Source: Ereboglobus luteus
GTDB taxonomy: Bacteria > Verrucomicrobiota > Verrucomicrobiia > Opitutales > Opitutaceae
Direction: 5' to 3'
Length of the DNA: 64,000 nucleotides
NCBI RefSeq assembly: GCF_003096195.1
Contig: NZ_CP023004.1
Location: forward strand, 3,328,501-3,392,500
Shown: piece by piece, positions 25,708 through 33,606 of the stretch
Layout of the letters: the number at the start of each line of letters is the position of its first letter
Position numbering within the stretch: the stretch's first letter is position 1
Notes under the pieces: model-generated
The model's input: the letters and a program-made list of their open reading frames with translations, nothing else
Databases searched by the model: none
Told to the model about the DNA's origin: nothing
Program-made: the position numbers and the translations under genes

Positions 25708-26625
25708 ATGAAAAAACACATTCGCAAATTATCCGTCGCCCTCCTTCTTCCGATTACGCTCGCCGCCGCCGGACCGGCGGTCATTCCGCTCTGGCCCGAG
25801 GGTGTTCCCGGACTTCGCGCCGACGCCGCGCCCGACAAGGACACGCCGACAAGCTCCAGCGTCATCCACACGCCGACGATGCTGTTTTATCCAGCGCCGA
25901 AGAAAAAAGCCACAGGCACCGCCATTGTCGTGTGCCCCGGCGGCGGCTACGCGCGCCTCTCCATGGAAAACGAGGGCCGCAATGTCGCGCAATGGCTCAA
26001 CTCCATCGGCGTGTCGGCGTTTGTGCTCAAATACCGCCTCAAGGAATACGGACAACCCGCCCCGCTCCGCGACGTGCTACGCGCATTGCGCACCGTGCGC
26101 TCAAAAGCGGCCGAGTTTGGCGTGAACCCAGACCGCGTCGGCGTGCTCGGTTTTTCCGCCGGCGGGCACCTCGCGTCAACCGCGACCACGCTCTACGCCC
26201 ATCCCGACGGCAAGACCGGCGCGGCGATTGACGAAGTGAGCGCGCGCCCCGATTTTTCCGTGCTTGTCTATCCGGTGATCTCAATGCGCGGGATCGCGCA
26301 CAAGGGCTCGCGCGAAAATCTCATCGGCAAAACCCCGTCGTCCAAACTGGTGGGTTTGTATTCGACCGACGAACAGATCACGAAGGACACTCCTCCGGTG
26401 TTTCTCGTCAGCGGCACGGACGACAAAACCGTGCCCGTTGAAAACAGCGTGCGCTTTTACCTCGCGCTGCGCAAAGCCGGCGTGCCCGCCGAAATGCACC
26501 TTTATCAAAATGCCCGGCATGGTTTCGGAATGAAACCCGACATGGGCCCGCCCTCCGGCTGGCCCGTGCGTTGCGAGGAATGGATGCGACACAACGGCTG
26601 GCTGACGATTTCGAGAAGCCGATAA
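25708..26625 (+). CDS. Exported alpha/beta hydrolase (esterase-like)
   Basis: A 305-residue protein. A signal peptide covers about residues 1-22 (KKHIRKLSVALLLPITLAAA). The fold is alpha/beta hydrolase: the oxyanion region IVVCPGGGYARLS, nucleophile elbow GFSAGGHLAS (Ser), acid in VSGTDDKTVPVEN, and His in QNARHGFGMKP. The best resemblance is to acetyl-xylan-esterase/BD-FAE-like enzymes that remove acyl groups from plant polysaccharides, common in Verrucomicrobia. It lies 29 bp after the Aas-like gene but has no evident functional link. The start was set at 25708, where the signal peptide begins. Substrate is not known. Confidence 0.8.
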   Translation: MKKHIRKLSVALLLPITLAAAGPAVIPLWPEGVPGLRADAAPDKDTPTSSSVIHTPTMLFYPAPKKKATGTAIVVCPGGGYARLSMENEGRNVAQWLNSIGVSAFVLKYRLKEYGQPAPLRDVLRALRTVRSKAAEFGVNPDRVGVLGFSAGGHLASTATTLYAHPDGKTGAAIDEVSARPDFSVLVYPVISMRGIAHKGSRENLIGKTPSSKLVGLYSTDEQITKDTPPVFLVSGTDDKTVPVENSVRFYLALRKAGVPAEMHLYQNARHGFGMKPDMGPPSGWPVRCEEWMRHNGWLTISRSR

Positions 26626-26643
26626 AACCGGCCGGCGGCGCGT

Positions 26644-27786
26644 TCAAGGTTGGGCACCATGCTCATCCAGCACGGAGGCGTCTTTTTCGGCGTTCCTGGC
26701 CTCGGCCAGCAGCCGCGTTGCCTGCTCCCCGTCCGCGATGCGTTGCACGGCCCAGACCGCGTGCGCGCGCACGAGCGGCGATTCGTGCGCGGCGAGGCGC
26801 GCAAGTTGCGGAAGATGCTCAGCGGCGCGCGCCCCGGTGTTGCCCGCGACGATGCACGCGTTGCGCAACAGCCCGGCGAGCTTGATGCGTTTGATCGCGG
26901 TTTTGCGGAAATGCGCGGCAAAACTTTCTGGTGTCAGCGCGAGCAATTCGCCCAGTGACAGTTGCCCGATTTCCGGGCGCGCTTCGAGGAGCAGCCCGCG
27001 GCTTGCTTGCGCGAAGCGATTCCACGGGCAGGCTTCCGCGCACGCGTCGCAGCCATAAATGCGCGCGCCGATTTTTGCGCGCAGCCCGCGCGGGATTGCG
27101 CCCTTGTTTTCAATGGTCTGGTAGGAAATGCACAGGCGGGAATCAACCGTGCCGGGGCTCACGATTGCGCCGGTCGGGCACGCATCGATGCAACGCGTGC
27201 ATTTGCCGCAGTGGGAGCGCGCGGGGAGCGGTTCGTCCGCCTTGATTTTTGCGCGGACAAAAATCGCGGCAAGAAAGAGCCAGTTGCCAAAGTCGCGCGA
27301 AACGAGCATCGCGTTTTTGCCGGCGAAACCCGCGCCCGCGCGTGATGCCCAGGCGCGTTCGAGGACGGGGCCCGTGTCCACGTAATAACGATAATCGGCG
27401 GATGTGATCCCCAGTGTTTCCTCAAGCACGCGGCCCGCTTTTTCCAGCGCCGGCTTGATCGTGTCGTGATAATCCGAATACAGCGCGTAACGCGCCCAGC
27501 GCGGGTGCTGCGAATCGGATGATGCACCGGCTGCGCCTTGAAAATAATTCACGCCGAGCATGATGACCGACCCGGCTTCGGAAAGAACGAGGGTGGGGGA
27601 GGCGCGCTTGGCAAAACCGCGCTCGATCCAGTGCATGTCCGCCTGATATCCGGCGTCGAGCCACTTGCGAAGGGCGTTGACTTCGGGCAGTGCGCCGCCG
27701 TCGTCCCTTGCGGGGATGCTCGCGAAACGCGCCACGTCAAAGCCAAGGGCGAGCAGGCGCTTGCGCAGTTCAGCCGGCTCGATCAT
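26644..27786 (-). CDS. queG: Epoxyqueuosine reductase
   Basis: A 380-residue cobalamin- and iron-sulfur-dependent enzyme that reduces epoxyqueuosine to queuosine in the wobble position of tRNAs. The two ferredoxin motifs are CGKCTRCIDACP and CDACAEACPW, each able to hold a 4Fe-4S cluster, and YYVDTGPVLERAWASRAGAG is the family signature of the catalytic domain. The C-terminus has HEAT-like helices (residues about 300-370). It overlaps the upstream shikimate kinase by 17 bp and is co-transcribed with it. No other que genes are nearby. Confidence 0.93.
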   Translation of the reverse strand: MIEPAELRKRLLALGFDVARFASIPARDDGGALPEVNALRKWLDAGYQADMHWIERGFAKRASPTLVLSEAGSVIMLGVNYFQGAAGASSDSQHPRWARYALYSDYHDTIKPALEKAGRVLEETLGITSADYRYYVDTGPVLERAWASRAGAGFAGKNAMLVSRDFGNWLFLAAIFVRAKIKADEPLPARSHCGKCTRCIDACPTGAIVSPGTVDSRLCISYQTIENKGAIPRGLRAKIGARIYGCDACAEACPWNRFAQASRGLLLEARPEIGQLSLGELLALTPESFAAHFRKTAIKRIKLAGLLRNACIVAGNTGARAAEHLPQLARLAAHESPLVRAHAVWAVQRIADGEQATRLLAEARNAEKDASVLDEHGAQP

Positions 27787-28366
27787 CGGGGGCGGCGGGA
27801 TTTGTCGCGGGAGGTTCCGCGAGCCTGTGCGTGCGCAAAAAATCGGCCGCCTCGCGTTTGTAAACGCGCATGGCGTGCGCGATGACGTCGGGGAGCGAGC
27901 GGTTGTCCGTGAGCAGAAGCGTGCCCGCTTTTCGATAAATGGGTTCTCGCACCGAGTAGATTTCGCGCATCCGGGCGAGGGGATCTTCCACGTTCAAAAG
28001 CGGGCGCGACTTGCTGTGGCGCGTGCGCTTGAGGACGGTTTCGAGCGAGGCGTGCAGGCAGATGACGACGCCTCGCGAGTCGAGCAACTCAAGCATTCCC
28101 GGCTGCACGACCAGTCCGCCGCCGCACGCGACGATGCAGCCTCGCGCGGGATGCCCGCTCTCGATGAAGTCGCGCTCCAGCTTGCGGAAAACGGGCTCGC
28201 CGTCCTCCTCGAAAATTTTTGAGACGGGTTTGCCTTGCTCGCGTTCGATTGTCGCGTCGACATCGATCAGCTTGGCGCCGAGCCGGTATGCGATGGCGCG
28301 GCCCACGGTGGTTTTTCCCGTGCCCATGAAGCCGACCAGGTAAAGGTTTACAACCGGTGTTGTCAT
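27770..28366 (-). CDS. aroK: Shikimate kinase
   Basis: A 198-residue P-loop kinase that phosphorylates shikimate on the way to chorismate. Walker A is GFMGTGKTTVG, the shikimate-binding Asp sits in LIDVDATIE, ESGHPARGCIVACGGG holds the substrate-binding Gly-Gly-Gly, and SRPLL is the lid Arg motif. The C-terminus (RTHRLAEPPATNPAAPDDRAG end) is slightly longer than usual and overlaps the start of queG. The first ATG in the family position is 28366; no SD is seen. Confidence 0.93.
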   Translation of the reverse strand: MTTPVVNLYLVGFMGTGKTTVGRAIAYRLGAKLIDVDATIEREQGKPVSKIFEEDGEPVFRKLERDFIESGHPARGCIVACGGGLVVQPGMLELLDSRGVVICLHASLETVLKRTRHSKSRPLLNVEDPLARMREIYSVREPIYRKAGTLLLTDNRSLPDVIAHAMRVYKREAADFLRTHRLAEPPATNPAAPDDRAG

Positions 28367-28512
28367 TGTGCTGTCCGGCACCTTGCGGCAGCCGCGCGGG
28401 TTTTGCAAAACAAGAAATGCGCGACGGGATTGCGCACCGGAGAACGCCGTTCCGATGATTGAAAATTTTGCGCTTCTCGGCGGGCGGGGTTTTTGCGAAT
28501 ACTTCGGGCCGC

Positions 28513-29739
28513 ATGTCTGACAATCCATCCACGCCAATCCCAGCCTCCGAATCCGCGCAGGCGCCCGCGCTCAAACTCAAAATGAACGCCAAGGCGCGCG
28601 CCCTTAACGGCCACCCGTGGGTGTTTGCCAACGAAGTCGAGGCGTTGCTTCCCTCATCGTTCGACGGCGAGGTGGTCGAGTGCCGCGATCGCACGGGGCG
28701 GCGCATCGGCTCGGGCATCTACAACAGCCGCTCGCAAATCTGCTGGCGCAGGCTCAGTCGCGGGCGCGTGGCGCTCGACGAGGCCTATTTGCGCGAGGTG
28801 ATCACGCGCGCGATCGAGCGGCGCGAGTCCGCGGGCTGCGACAAAAACGTAAGGCGCCTGATCTGGTCGGAGTCGGATGACCTGCCGGGCGTGGTGCTCG
28901 ACCAGTTTGGCGACACGCTTGTGTTGCAAATCCAAACACTCGCCATGGAAAAACGGCGCGATGTGATCGCGCGTTTGTTGATGGAGATTGTGAAACCCGC
29001 GCCGGTTGAAATCATATTTCGCAACGACGCGCCCATCCGGCGGCTGGAGGGGCTGGAGCAGACGACCGGCACGCTTTCGGGAAAAACCTGGGAGCCGCGC
29101 TGGCTGCGCATCGACGGATTTGATTACTGGCTCGATTTGCAGGGCGGGCAGAAAACGGGTTTTTACCTCGACCAACGCGCGCAGCACCTGGCCGTGGCGC
29201 GCCACGCAAAAGGCCGCCGCGTGCTCGACGCGTTTTGCAACCAGGGGCCGTTCGCGCTGCATTGCGCGCGCGCCGGCGCGGCCAGCGTGCTCGGCATTGA
29301 CAGCGCGGAGGACGCGATTGCGCAGGCCCGGAAAAACGCGGGGCGCAACAGCGTGGGCGCGGAGTTTTTGGCGGCCAATGTGTTTGATTTTTTCAACAGC
29401 CCGTCGCCGGAGCAGCGCGCGGAGACGTGGGACTTGATCATTCTTGATCCGCCGCCGTTTGCGAAGTCGAAGAGCGCGCTTGCGGGCGCGATGCGCGGTT
29501 ACAAGGAGATCAATTTGCGCGCGATGCAGCGGCTTTCCCCGGGCGGGATTCTGGCGACCTACACTTGCTCGCATCACATGCACGAGGCGGAGTTGCGGCA
29601 GGTCCTCGCCGAGGCGGCCTCGGACGCGCGGCGGCGCGTGAGCGTGCTGGAGTTTTGCCACCAGCCGCCGGACCATCCCGTGCTCGTGACAATGCCCGAG
29701 AGCGAATACCTGCGCGGCTACATCCTGCGCGTGGAATAA
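28513..29739 (+). CDS. Class I SAM-dependent rRNA methyltransferase, RlmI-like
   Basis: A 408-residue protein with an N-terminal PUA domain (about residues 22-100, GHPWVFANEVE) followed by a Rossmann methyltransferase: FCNQGPFALHCARAGA for SAM binding, GIDSAEDAI, and the catalytic LDPPPFAKSKS. The pattern belongs to the RlmI/RlmKL group that makes 5-methylcytosine in 23S rRNA (m5C1962 in E. coli), including TYTCSHHM near the C-terminus, with the Cys expected for that reaction. It is divergent from aroK. The precise rRNA site is inferred. Confidence 0.85.
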   Translation: MSDNPSTPIPASESAQAPALKLKMNAKARALNGHPWVFANEVEALLPSSFDGEVVECRDRTGRRIGSGIYNSRSQICWRRLSRGRVALDEAYLREVITRAIERRESAGCDKNVRRLIWSESDDLPGVVLDQFGDTLVLQIQTLAMEKRRDVIARLLMEIVKPAPVEIIFRNDAPIRRLEGLEQTTGTLSGKTWEPRWLRIDGFDYWLDLQGGQKTGFYLDQRAQHLAVARHAKGRRVLDAFCNQGPFALHCARAGAASVLGIDSAEDAIAQARKNAGRNSVGAEFLAANVFDFFNSPSPEQRAETWDLIILDPPPFAKSKSALAGAMRGYKEINLRAMQRLSPGGILATYTCSHHMHEAELRQVLAEAASDARRRVSVLEFCHQPPDHPVLVTMPESEYLRGYILRVE

Positions 29740-29802
29740 TTGCGTGGCGCCGGTCATGCGGTCGCCCTTGTTATTTTTAAAAGACATCCTATTGTGCCGC
29801 GC

Positions 29803-30027
29803 ATGGATTTGTTAACCGTAGTCGTCATCTACTGCTTTGCCGTTGGAGGATTCTTCATGGGCTTGTGGTTGTTTTACGGACGGCGCGAGTATTCGCTTTT
29901 CGAGCAGGCGCGCCGCAAGACGACGTTTCTTTGCGCGCGGTGCAACAAGTTGTATGCGGCGGCGGGAAGCCCGGAGACGTGCGTCTGCCCGCGTTGCGGC
30001 CACGAAAATGCGCGGCTGAAATTCTAG
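29803..30027 (+). CDS. Small membrane protein with zinc-ribbon tail
   Basis: A 74-residue protein. Residues 4-24 form a single membrane helix (LLTVVVIYCFAVGGFFMGLW), followed by a basic linker and two Cys pairs, CARC and CPRC, spaced as in a zinc ribbon (about residues 44-67). The orientation is probably N-out, zinc ribbon in the cytoplasm. It lies 19 bp before trkH and may be in the same transcript. Function is unknown; it is not a shadow of another frame, since no gene overlaps it. Confidence 0.65.
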   Translation: MDLLTVVVIYCFAVGGFFMGLWLFYGRREYSLFEQARRKTTFLCARCNKLYAAAGSPETCVCPRCGHENARLKF

Positions 30028-30046
30028 GGTTCAAACCGGTTTCATC

Positions 30047-31840
30047 ATGCGATCCTTTTTATCCGACACCTCCGGGCAGCAAAAGATTTTGCGCGTGCTG
30101 AACGCGGTGCTGGTTTTGTGCGCGCTGGGCTCGTGCGCGCTTTTTGTGCTGCTGATCGGCTGGCCGCTTTCCAGTCAGAAGGAGTTGATGCTGCACGTGC
30201 TCACGCGCGTTGTGCTGGGTGTTTTTGTGCTGCAGGAAATCGTGCGGCTGCTGATCAACCCGCACCGGATGCAGCACCTTCGCGAGCGGAAGCTGGAGTC
30301 GGCGCTGGCCGTGCTTGTGCTGCTGGAGTCGCTTTTCAGCCACCACGTGGACGGATTGATCAGCGGCTGGATTCCGGATGCGAAACCGGGCACGATCGCG
30401 CTGTTCGTGCTGGCGTTTTCGCAGCTCACCTTGATCGGGCTCATTTGTTTGCGGGGGCTGAGGCGCATTCCGGCGCTCGCGTCGAGAAACCTCACGCCGG
30501 GCGGCGCGCTCATCCTGAGCTTTGCGCTGATTATCACGGCGGGCATGCTGCTTTTGAAAATGCCGCGCGCGACGCTCGACGGGATTTCCTGGATTGACGC
30601 GCTCTTCACCTCGACGAGCGCGGTGTGCGTGACGGGGCTGACGGTGCTGGACACGTCGCAGGCGTTCACCCAGGAGGGGCAGCTCATAATTCTCGGGCTC
30701 GTGCAGGTGGGCGGATTGGGAATCATGACGCTCACGTATTTTTTCGCGCACTTCCTGACCGGCGGCGTGTCGTTTCGGAACCGCATCGCGCTGCAGGATT
30801 TGTTGAGCGAGGAAAACCTGGGGCAAATCGGCATGGTGCTGGGCATCATTGTCGGTTTCACATTTTCCTTCGAGCTGGCGGGTGCGGCGGCGATTTACTG
30901 GTCGGTGGATCACCTGCCCGGGACGGGGACGATCGACCGCCTGTTCTTCGCGGGGTTTCACTCGGTCATGTCGTTTTGCAACGCGGGGTTCAGCACTGTG
31001 TCCGACGGGCTGGCAAACACCGCGCTGCGGGGCAACGTGGGCCTGGTCACGGCGGTGATGCTGCTTGTGACCGCGGGTGGCATCGGGTTTCCGGTGGTGA
31101 AAAATTTCTGGCAGGTGGCGGTGGCCGTGGTGCGGCGGGCGTTGCGTTTGCGCGTGGCGGTGCCGCCGCGACTCACGATCAACAGCCGCGTGGTGCTGGT
31201 CACGTCGCTATGCCTGACCGTTGGCGGCGCGGTGTTTATTTTCTTCTCGGAGTTTGTTTTTGCCGGGAGCGACACCGGCGGGCTTCCCTCGTGGCTGGCG
31301 GCTTTGTTCCACTCGGTCACGGCGCGCTCGTGCGGTTTTAACATTACCGACACGAGGATGCACGCTCCCGCGACGATTGTGATTTTGCTGTTCCTGATGT
31401 TCATCGGCGGCAGCCCGGCGAGCACGGCAGGCGGCGTGAAAACCTCGACGCTGGCCGTTGCGGTGCTGGCGCTGCGCCGCGTGCTGCTCGGGCGCGCCGA
31501 GATCGAGGCGTTTGGCCGCCGCGTGAACGACGAGACCGCGAATCGCGCGCTCGCGGTCATGCTGCTGGCGGGGGCGTTTTTCACGCTGGTGCTGGTCGTG
31601 CTGTGCATGCTGCACCCCGAGCTATCGACGATGGACATGGCGTTCGAATCGATAAGCGCGATAAGCACGACGGGACTGACGCGGGGCATCGCGCCGCTGC
31701 TTGGCGGCGCGGGTAAATGCGTGATGGTGCTGGCGATGTTCGTCGGACGCATCGGCGTGCTGATGGTGCTGCTGGCGATCATGCCCCGGCGCCCGCAGGC
31801 GGCTTTCCGCCTGCCGGAAGGCCACATTGTGATCACTTGA
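30047..31840 (+). CDS. trkH: TrkH/KtrB family potassium uptake membrane subunit
   Basis: A 597-residue membrane protein. Four pore loops carry the Gly residues of the selectivity filter of this superfamily: TSAVCVTGLTV, FCNAGFS, ARSCGFN and SAISTTGLT. The N-terminal 150 residues add four extra helices, longer than KtrB. With the soluble TrkA-type protein encoded 37 bp downstream it forms a K+ (or Na+-coupled K+) uptake complex. No ATP-binding subunit is present in the locus. The start ATG follows CCGGTTTCATC with no SD. Confidence 0.92.
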   Translation: MRSFLSDTSGQQKILRVLNAVLVLCALGSCALFVLLIGWPLSSQKELMLHVLTRVVLGVFVLQEIVRLLINPHRMQHLRERKLESALAVLVLLESLFSHHVDGLISGWIPDAKPGTIALFVLAFSQLTLIGLICLRGLRRIPALASRNLTPGGALILSFALIITAGMLLLKMPRATLDGISWIDALFTSTSAVCVTGLTVLDTSQAFTQEGQLIILGLVQVGGLGIMTLTYFFAHFLTGGVSFRNRIALQDLLSEENLGQIGMVLGIIVGFTFSFELAGAAAIYWSVDHLPGTGTIDRLFFAGFHSVMSFCNAGFSTVSDGLANTALRGNVGLVTAVMLLVTAGGIGFPVVKNFWQVAVAVVRRALRLRVAVPPRLTINSRVVLVTSLCLTVGGAVFIFFSEFVFAGSDTGGLPSWLAALFHSVTARSCGFNITDTRMHAPATIVILLFLMFIGGSPASTAGGVKTSTLAVAVLALRRVLLGRAEIEAFGRRVNDETANRALAVMLLAGAFFTLVLVVLCMLHPELSTMDMAFESISAISTTGLTRGIAPLLGGAGKCVMVLAMFVGRIGVLMVLLAIMPRRPQAAFRLPEGHIVIT

Positions 31841-31877
31841 TTTTCAAACAATCCTCAACCCAACAAAATCCAACTTT

Positions 31878-32588
31878 ATGAAATGCTGCATTATCGGACT
31901 TGGCGTTTTCGGAAAAAACCTGGCGCGCGATCTCGCGCAACTCGGCGCGGACGTGCTGGCGATCGACCGGCGCGATGACAACATCGCGCAAATCAAGGAC
32001 GAGGTCGGCGCGGCCGTGGTGATGGATTTCGAGGACCCGACGCCGCTGGCGCATTTTCCGATCGCGGAAATGGACGCGGTGATCGTGGCGATCGGCGACG
32101 ACTTCGAGCACTCGATGGCACTGACGATGAAGTCGCAGGAGCTCGGCGCGAAACGCATCGTGTGCCGCGTGCTCTCGCCGATGCACGAGCGGCTTTTGCG
32201 GTTGCTCAAGGTTGACCGCCTCGTGGTGCCCGAGGAGGTCGCGGCGCGCGGGCTCGCGCATTCGCTGCTGATGCGCGGCGTGCTGGACGGCTTCGACATG
32301 GGCAACAACCATTCGATCATCGAGGCCACGGTGCCGGCAAAGCTGGCCGGCAAATCGCTCACGGAAAGCGCGGAGGATTTTAAGGTCGCCGGCGTGCGCA
32401 TCGTGACGATCAAGCGCATCGAAAAAGGACTGCTCGATGGATTGCGAAAAATATCGGACCAGACCGTCAAGCGCCGCACGCTTGGCGTTGTGACGATGTC
32501 CGAGATTTTCCAGGCCGATGATATTTTTGTGCTCTTCGGCCCCGAGAAGAACCTGCGTTCATTTCTGGAAACGTATTCGGGCGATTGA
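31878..32588 (+). CDS. trkA: TrkA/KtrA family potassium channel regulatory subunit
   Basis: A 236-residue RCK-domain protein. The N-terminal Rossmann motif is CIIGLGVFGKNLARDL, which binds NAD(H) or nucleotides and gates the channel; DRRDDN marks the second strand end. The C-terminal TrkA_C domain begins near SIIEATVPAKLAGKSL. It sits behind trkH and forms a gating ring beneath it. A hairpin at 32655-32674 lies 67 bp downstream. Confidence 0.92.
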   Translation: MKCCIIGLGVFGKNLARDLAQLGADVLAIDRRDDNIAQIKDEVGAAVVMDFEDPTPLAHFPIAEMDAVIVAIGDDFEHSMALTMKSQELGAKRIVCRVLSPMHERLLRLLKVDRLVVPEEVAARGLAHSLLMRGVLDGFDMGNNHSIIEATVPAKLAGKSLTESAEDFKVAGVRIVTIKRIEKGLLDGLRKISDQTVKRRTLGVVTMSEIFQADDIFVLFGPEKNLRSFLETYSGD

Positions 32589-32654
32589 GCAGGGCGTGTT
32601 TGTGACAGCCTTGCCGAACGCGACATGCTCAAGGCTCGCGTTGCCTCGGGATCG

Positions 32655-32680
32655 AAACCCCCAACGGGGTTTTATAATAT
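32655..32680. terminator. Hairpin after trkA, in a repeat-like intergenic region
   Basis: AAACCCC-CAAC-GGGGTTT at 32655-32672, followed by TATAATAT, could end trkH-trkA transcription. A second short palindrome, GAAGCC-CTTCA-GGCTTC, is at 32690-32706. The same type of sequence recurs as dispersed repeats in related genomes, so it may be a mobile repeat that serves as a terminator. The 163-bp gap contains no gene. Confidence 0.55.
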
Positions 32681-32751
32681 AGATGCCATGGAAGCCCTTC
32701 AGGCTTCGTGCCGGCATGCCGTCCCAATGGACGTTCGCGGCAATCGGATGG

Positions 32752-33456
32752 TTATTGCGTCGTTGCGCCGCTGACGAAAAACACATCGCGGATGGTTTTG
32801 AGTATTTCGGGGTCGGTGGCGATGCTGACCGCGCCGTTCACCACAAACTGCACGCCCATGCACATGAGGAGCAGCCCCATGATTTGTGTCATGGCGCTGA
32901 TCGCCGTGGGGCCGAGAACTCCGTTCATGCGAATGGCGAGCCGTAGAAAAAGATAACACGCCAGCGCGACCACGCAGATGCCAAGAATGATGGCGACGTA
33001 GTGGAGCCACGAGGTCGCGAGCGAGGCAAACCCGATGGTGACGCTGATGGAGCCCGGGCCGCCGAGAATCGGCATCGCGAGCGGCGAGAATGAAACGTCG
33101 TTTTTCGCGAGAGCCTCCTGGTGGGCTTTCCTGTTGCGGGCTCCCTCCGGGCGATTCGGGGAAAGCATCCGCATGCCGATGCCCGCGACGATGATGCCGC
33201 CCGCGATGCGGAGACCGGGAATCGAGATGCCGAAAAAGTTCATCACAAACGAACCGCACAACAGCGAGCCGCTCAAAATGAACACCACGTAAATGCAGGC
33301 CTTGCGGACTTGCTCGATGCGGCGCGCCTCGGAGTCGCCCGTGGTGATGGCGAGAAAAGTGGGCGCGGCGGCGAGCGGATTCATGATGGGCAGGATGCCG
33401 ATGATCGTGCCCAGAAACAGCCCCCAGAGCTTGAAAATGCTTTCATGCATGAGCAA
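32752..33456 (-). CDS. MarC family integral membrane protein
   Basis: A 234-residue protein with six hydrophobic segments. NPLAAAPTFLAIT in the first loop and SPLAMPILGGPGSIS in the central part are the family hallmarks. MarC proteins were once linked to antibiotic resistance in E. coli but their function remains unclear. The start may be ATG at 33456 or the next Met two codons later. The gene converges with trkA. Confidence 0.85.
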   Translation of the reverse strand: MLMHESIFKLWGLFLGTIIGILPIMNPLAAAPTFLAITTGDSEARRIEQVRKACIYVVFILSGSLLCGSFVMNFFGISIPGLRIAGGIIVAGIGMRMLSPNRPEGARNRKAHQEALAKNDVSFSPLAMPILGGPGSISVTIGFASLATSWLHYVAIILGICVVALACYLFLRLAIRMNGVLGPTAISAMTQIMGLLLMCMGVQFVVNGAVSIATDPEILKTIRDVFFVSGATTQ

Positions 33457-33606
33457 CGGGTGTAGTCAGCCATTCCGCCCGCGTCGAGCGCGGACTGGCT
33501 GGGTGCGCTCAAAACGACAGGGCGGGGCAAACCGTCCCCGATGTGCCGCGAATGGTTTTTGTTTCAACCGAAGTTTTGTTCGCAAAAACAAGAAACGCCA
33601 GGCGCC

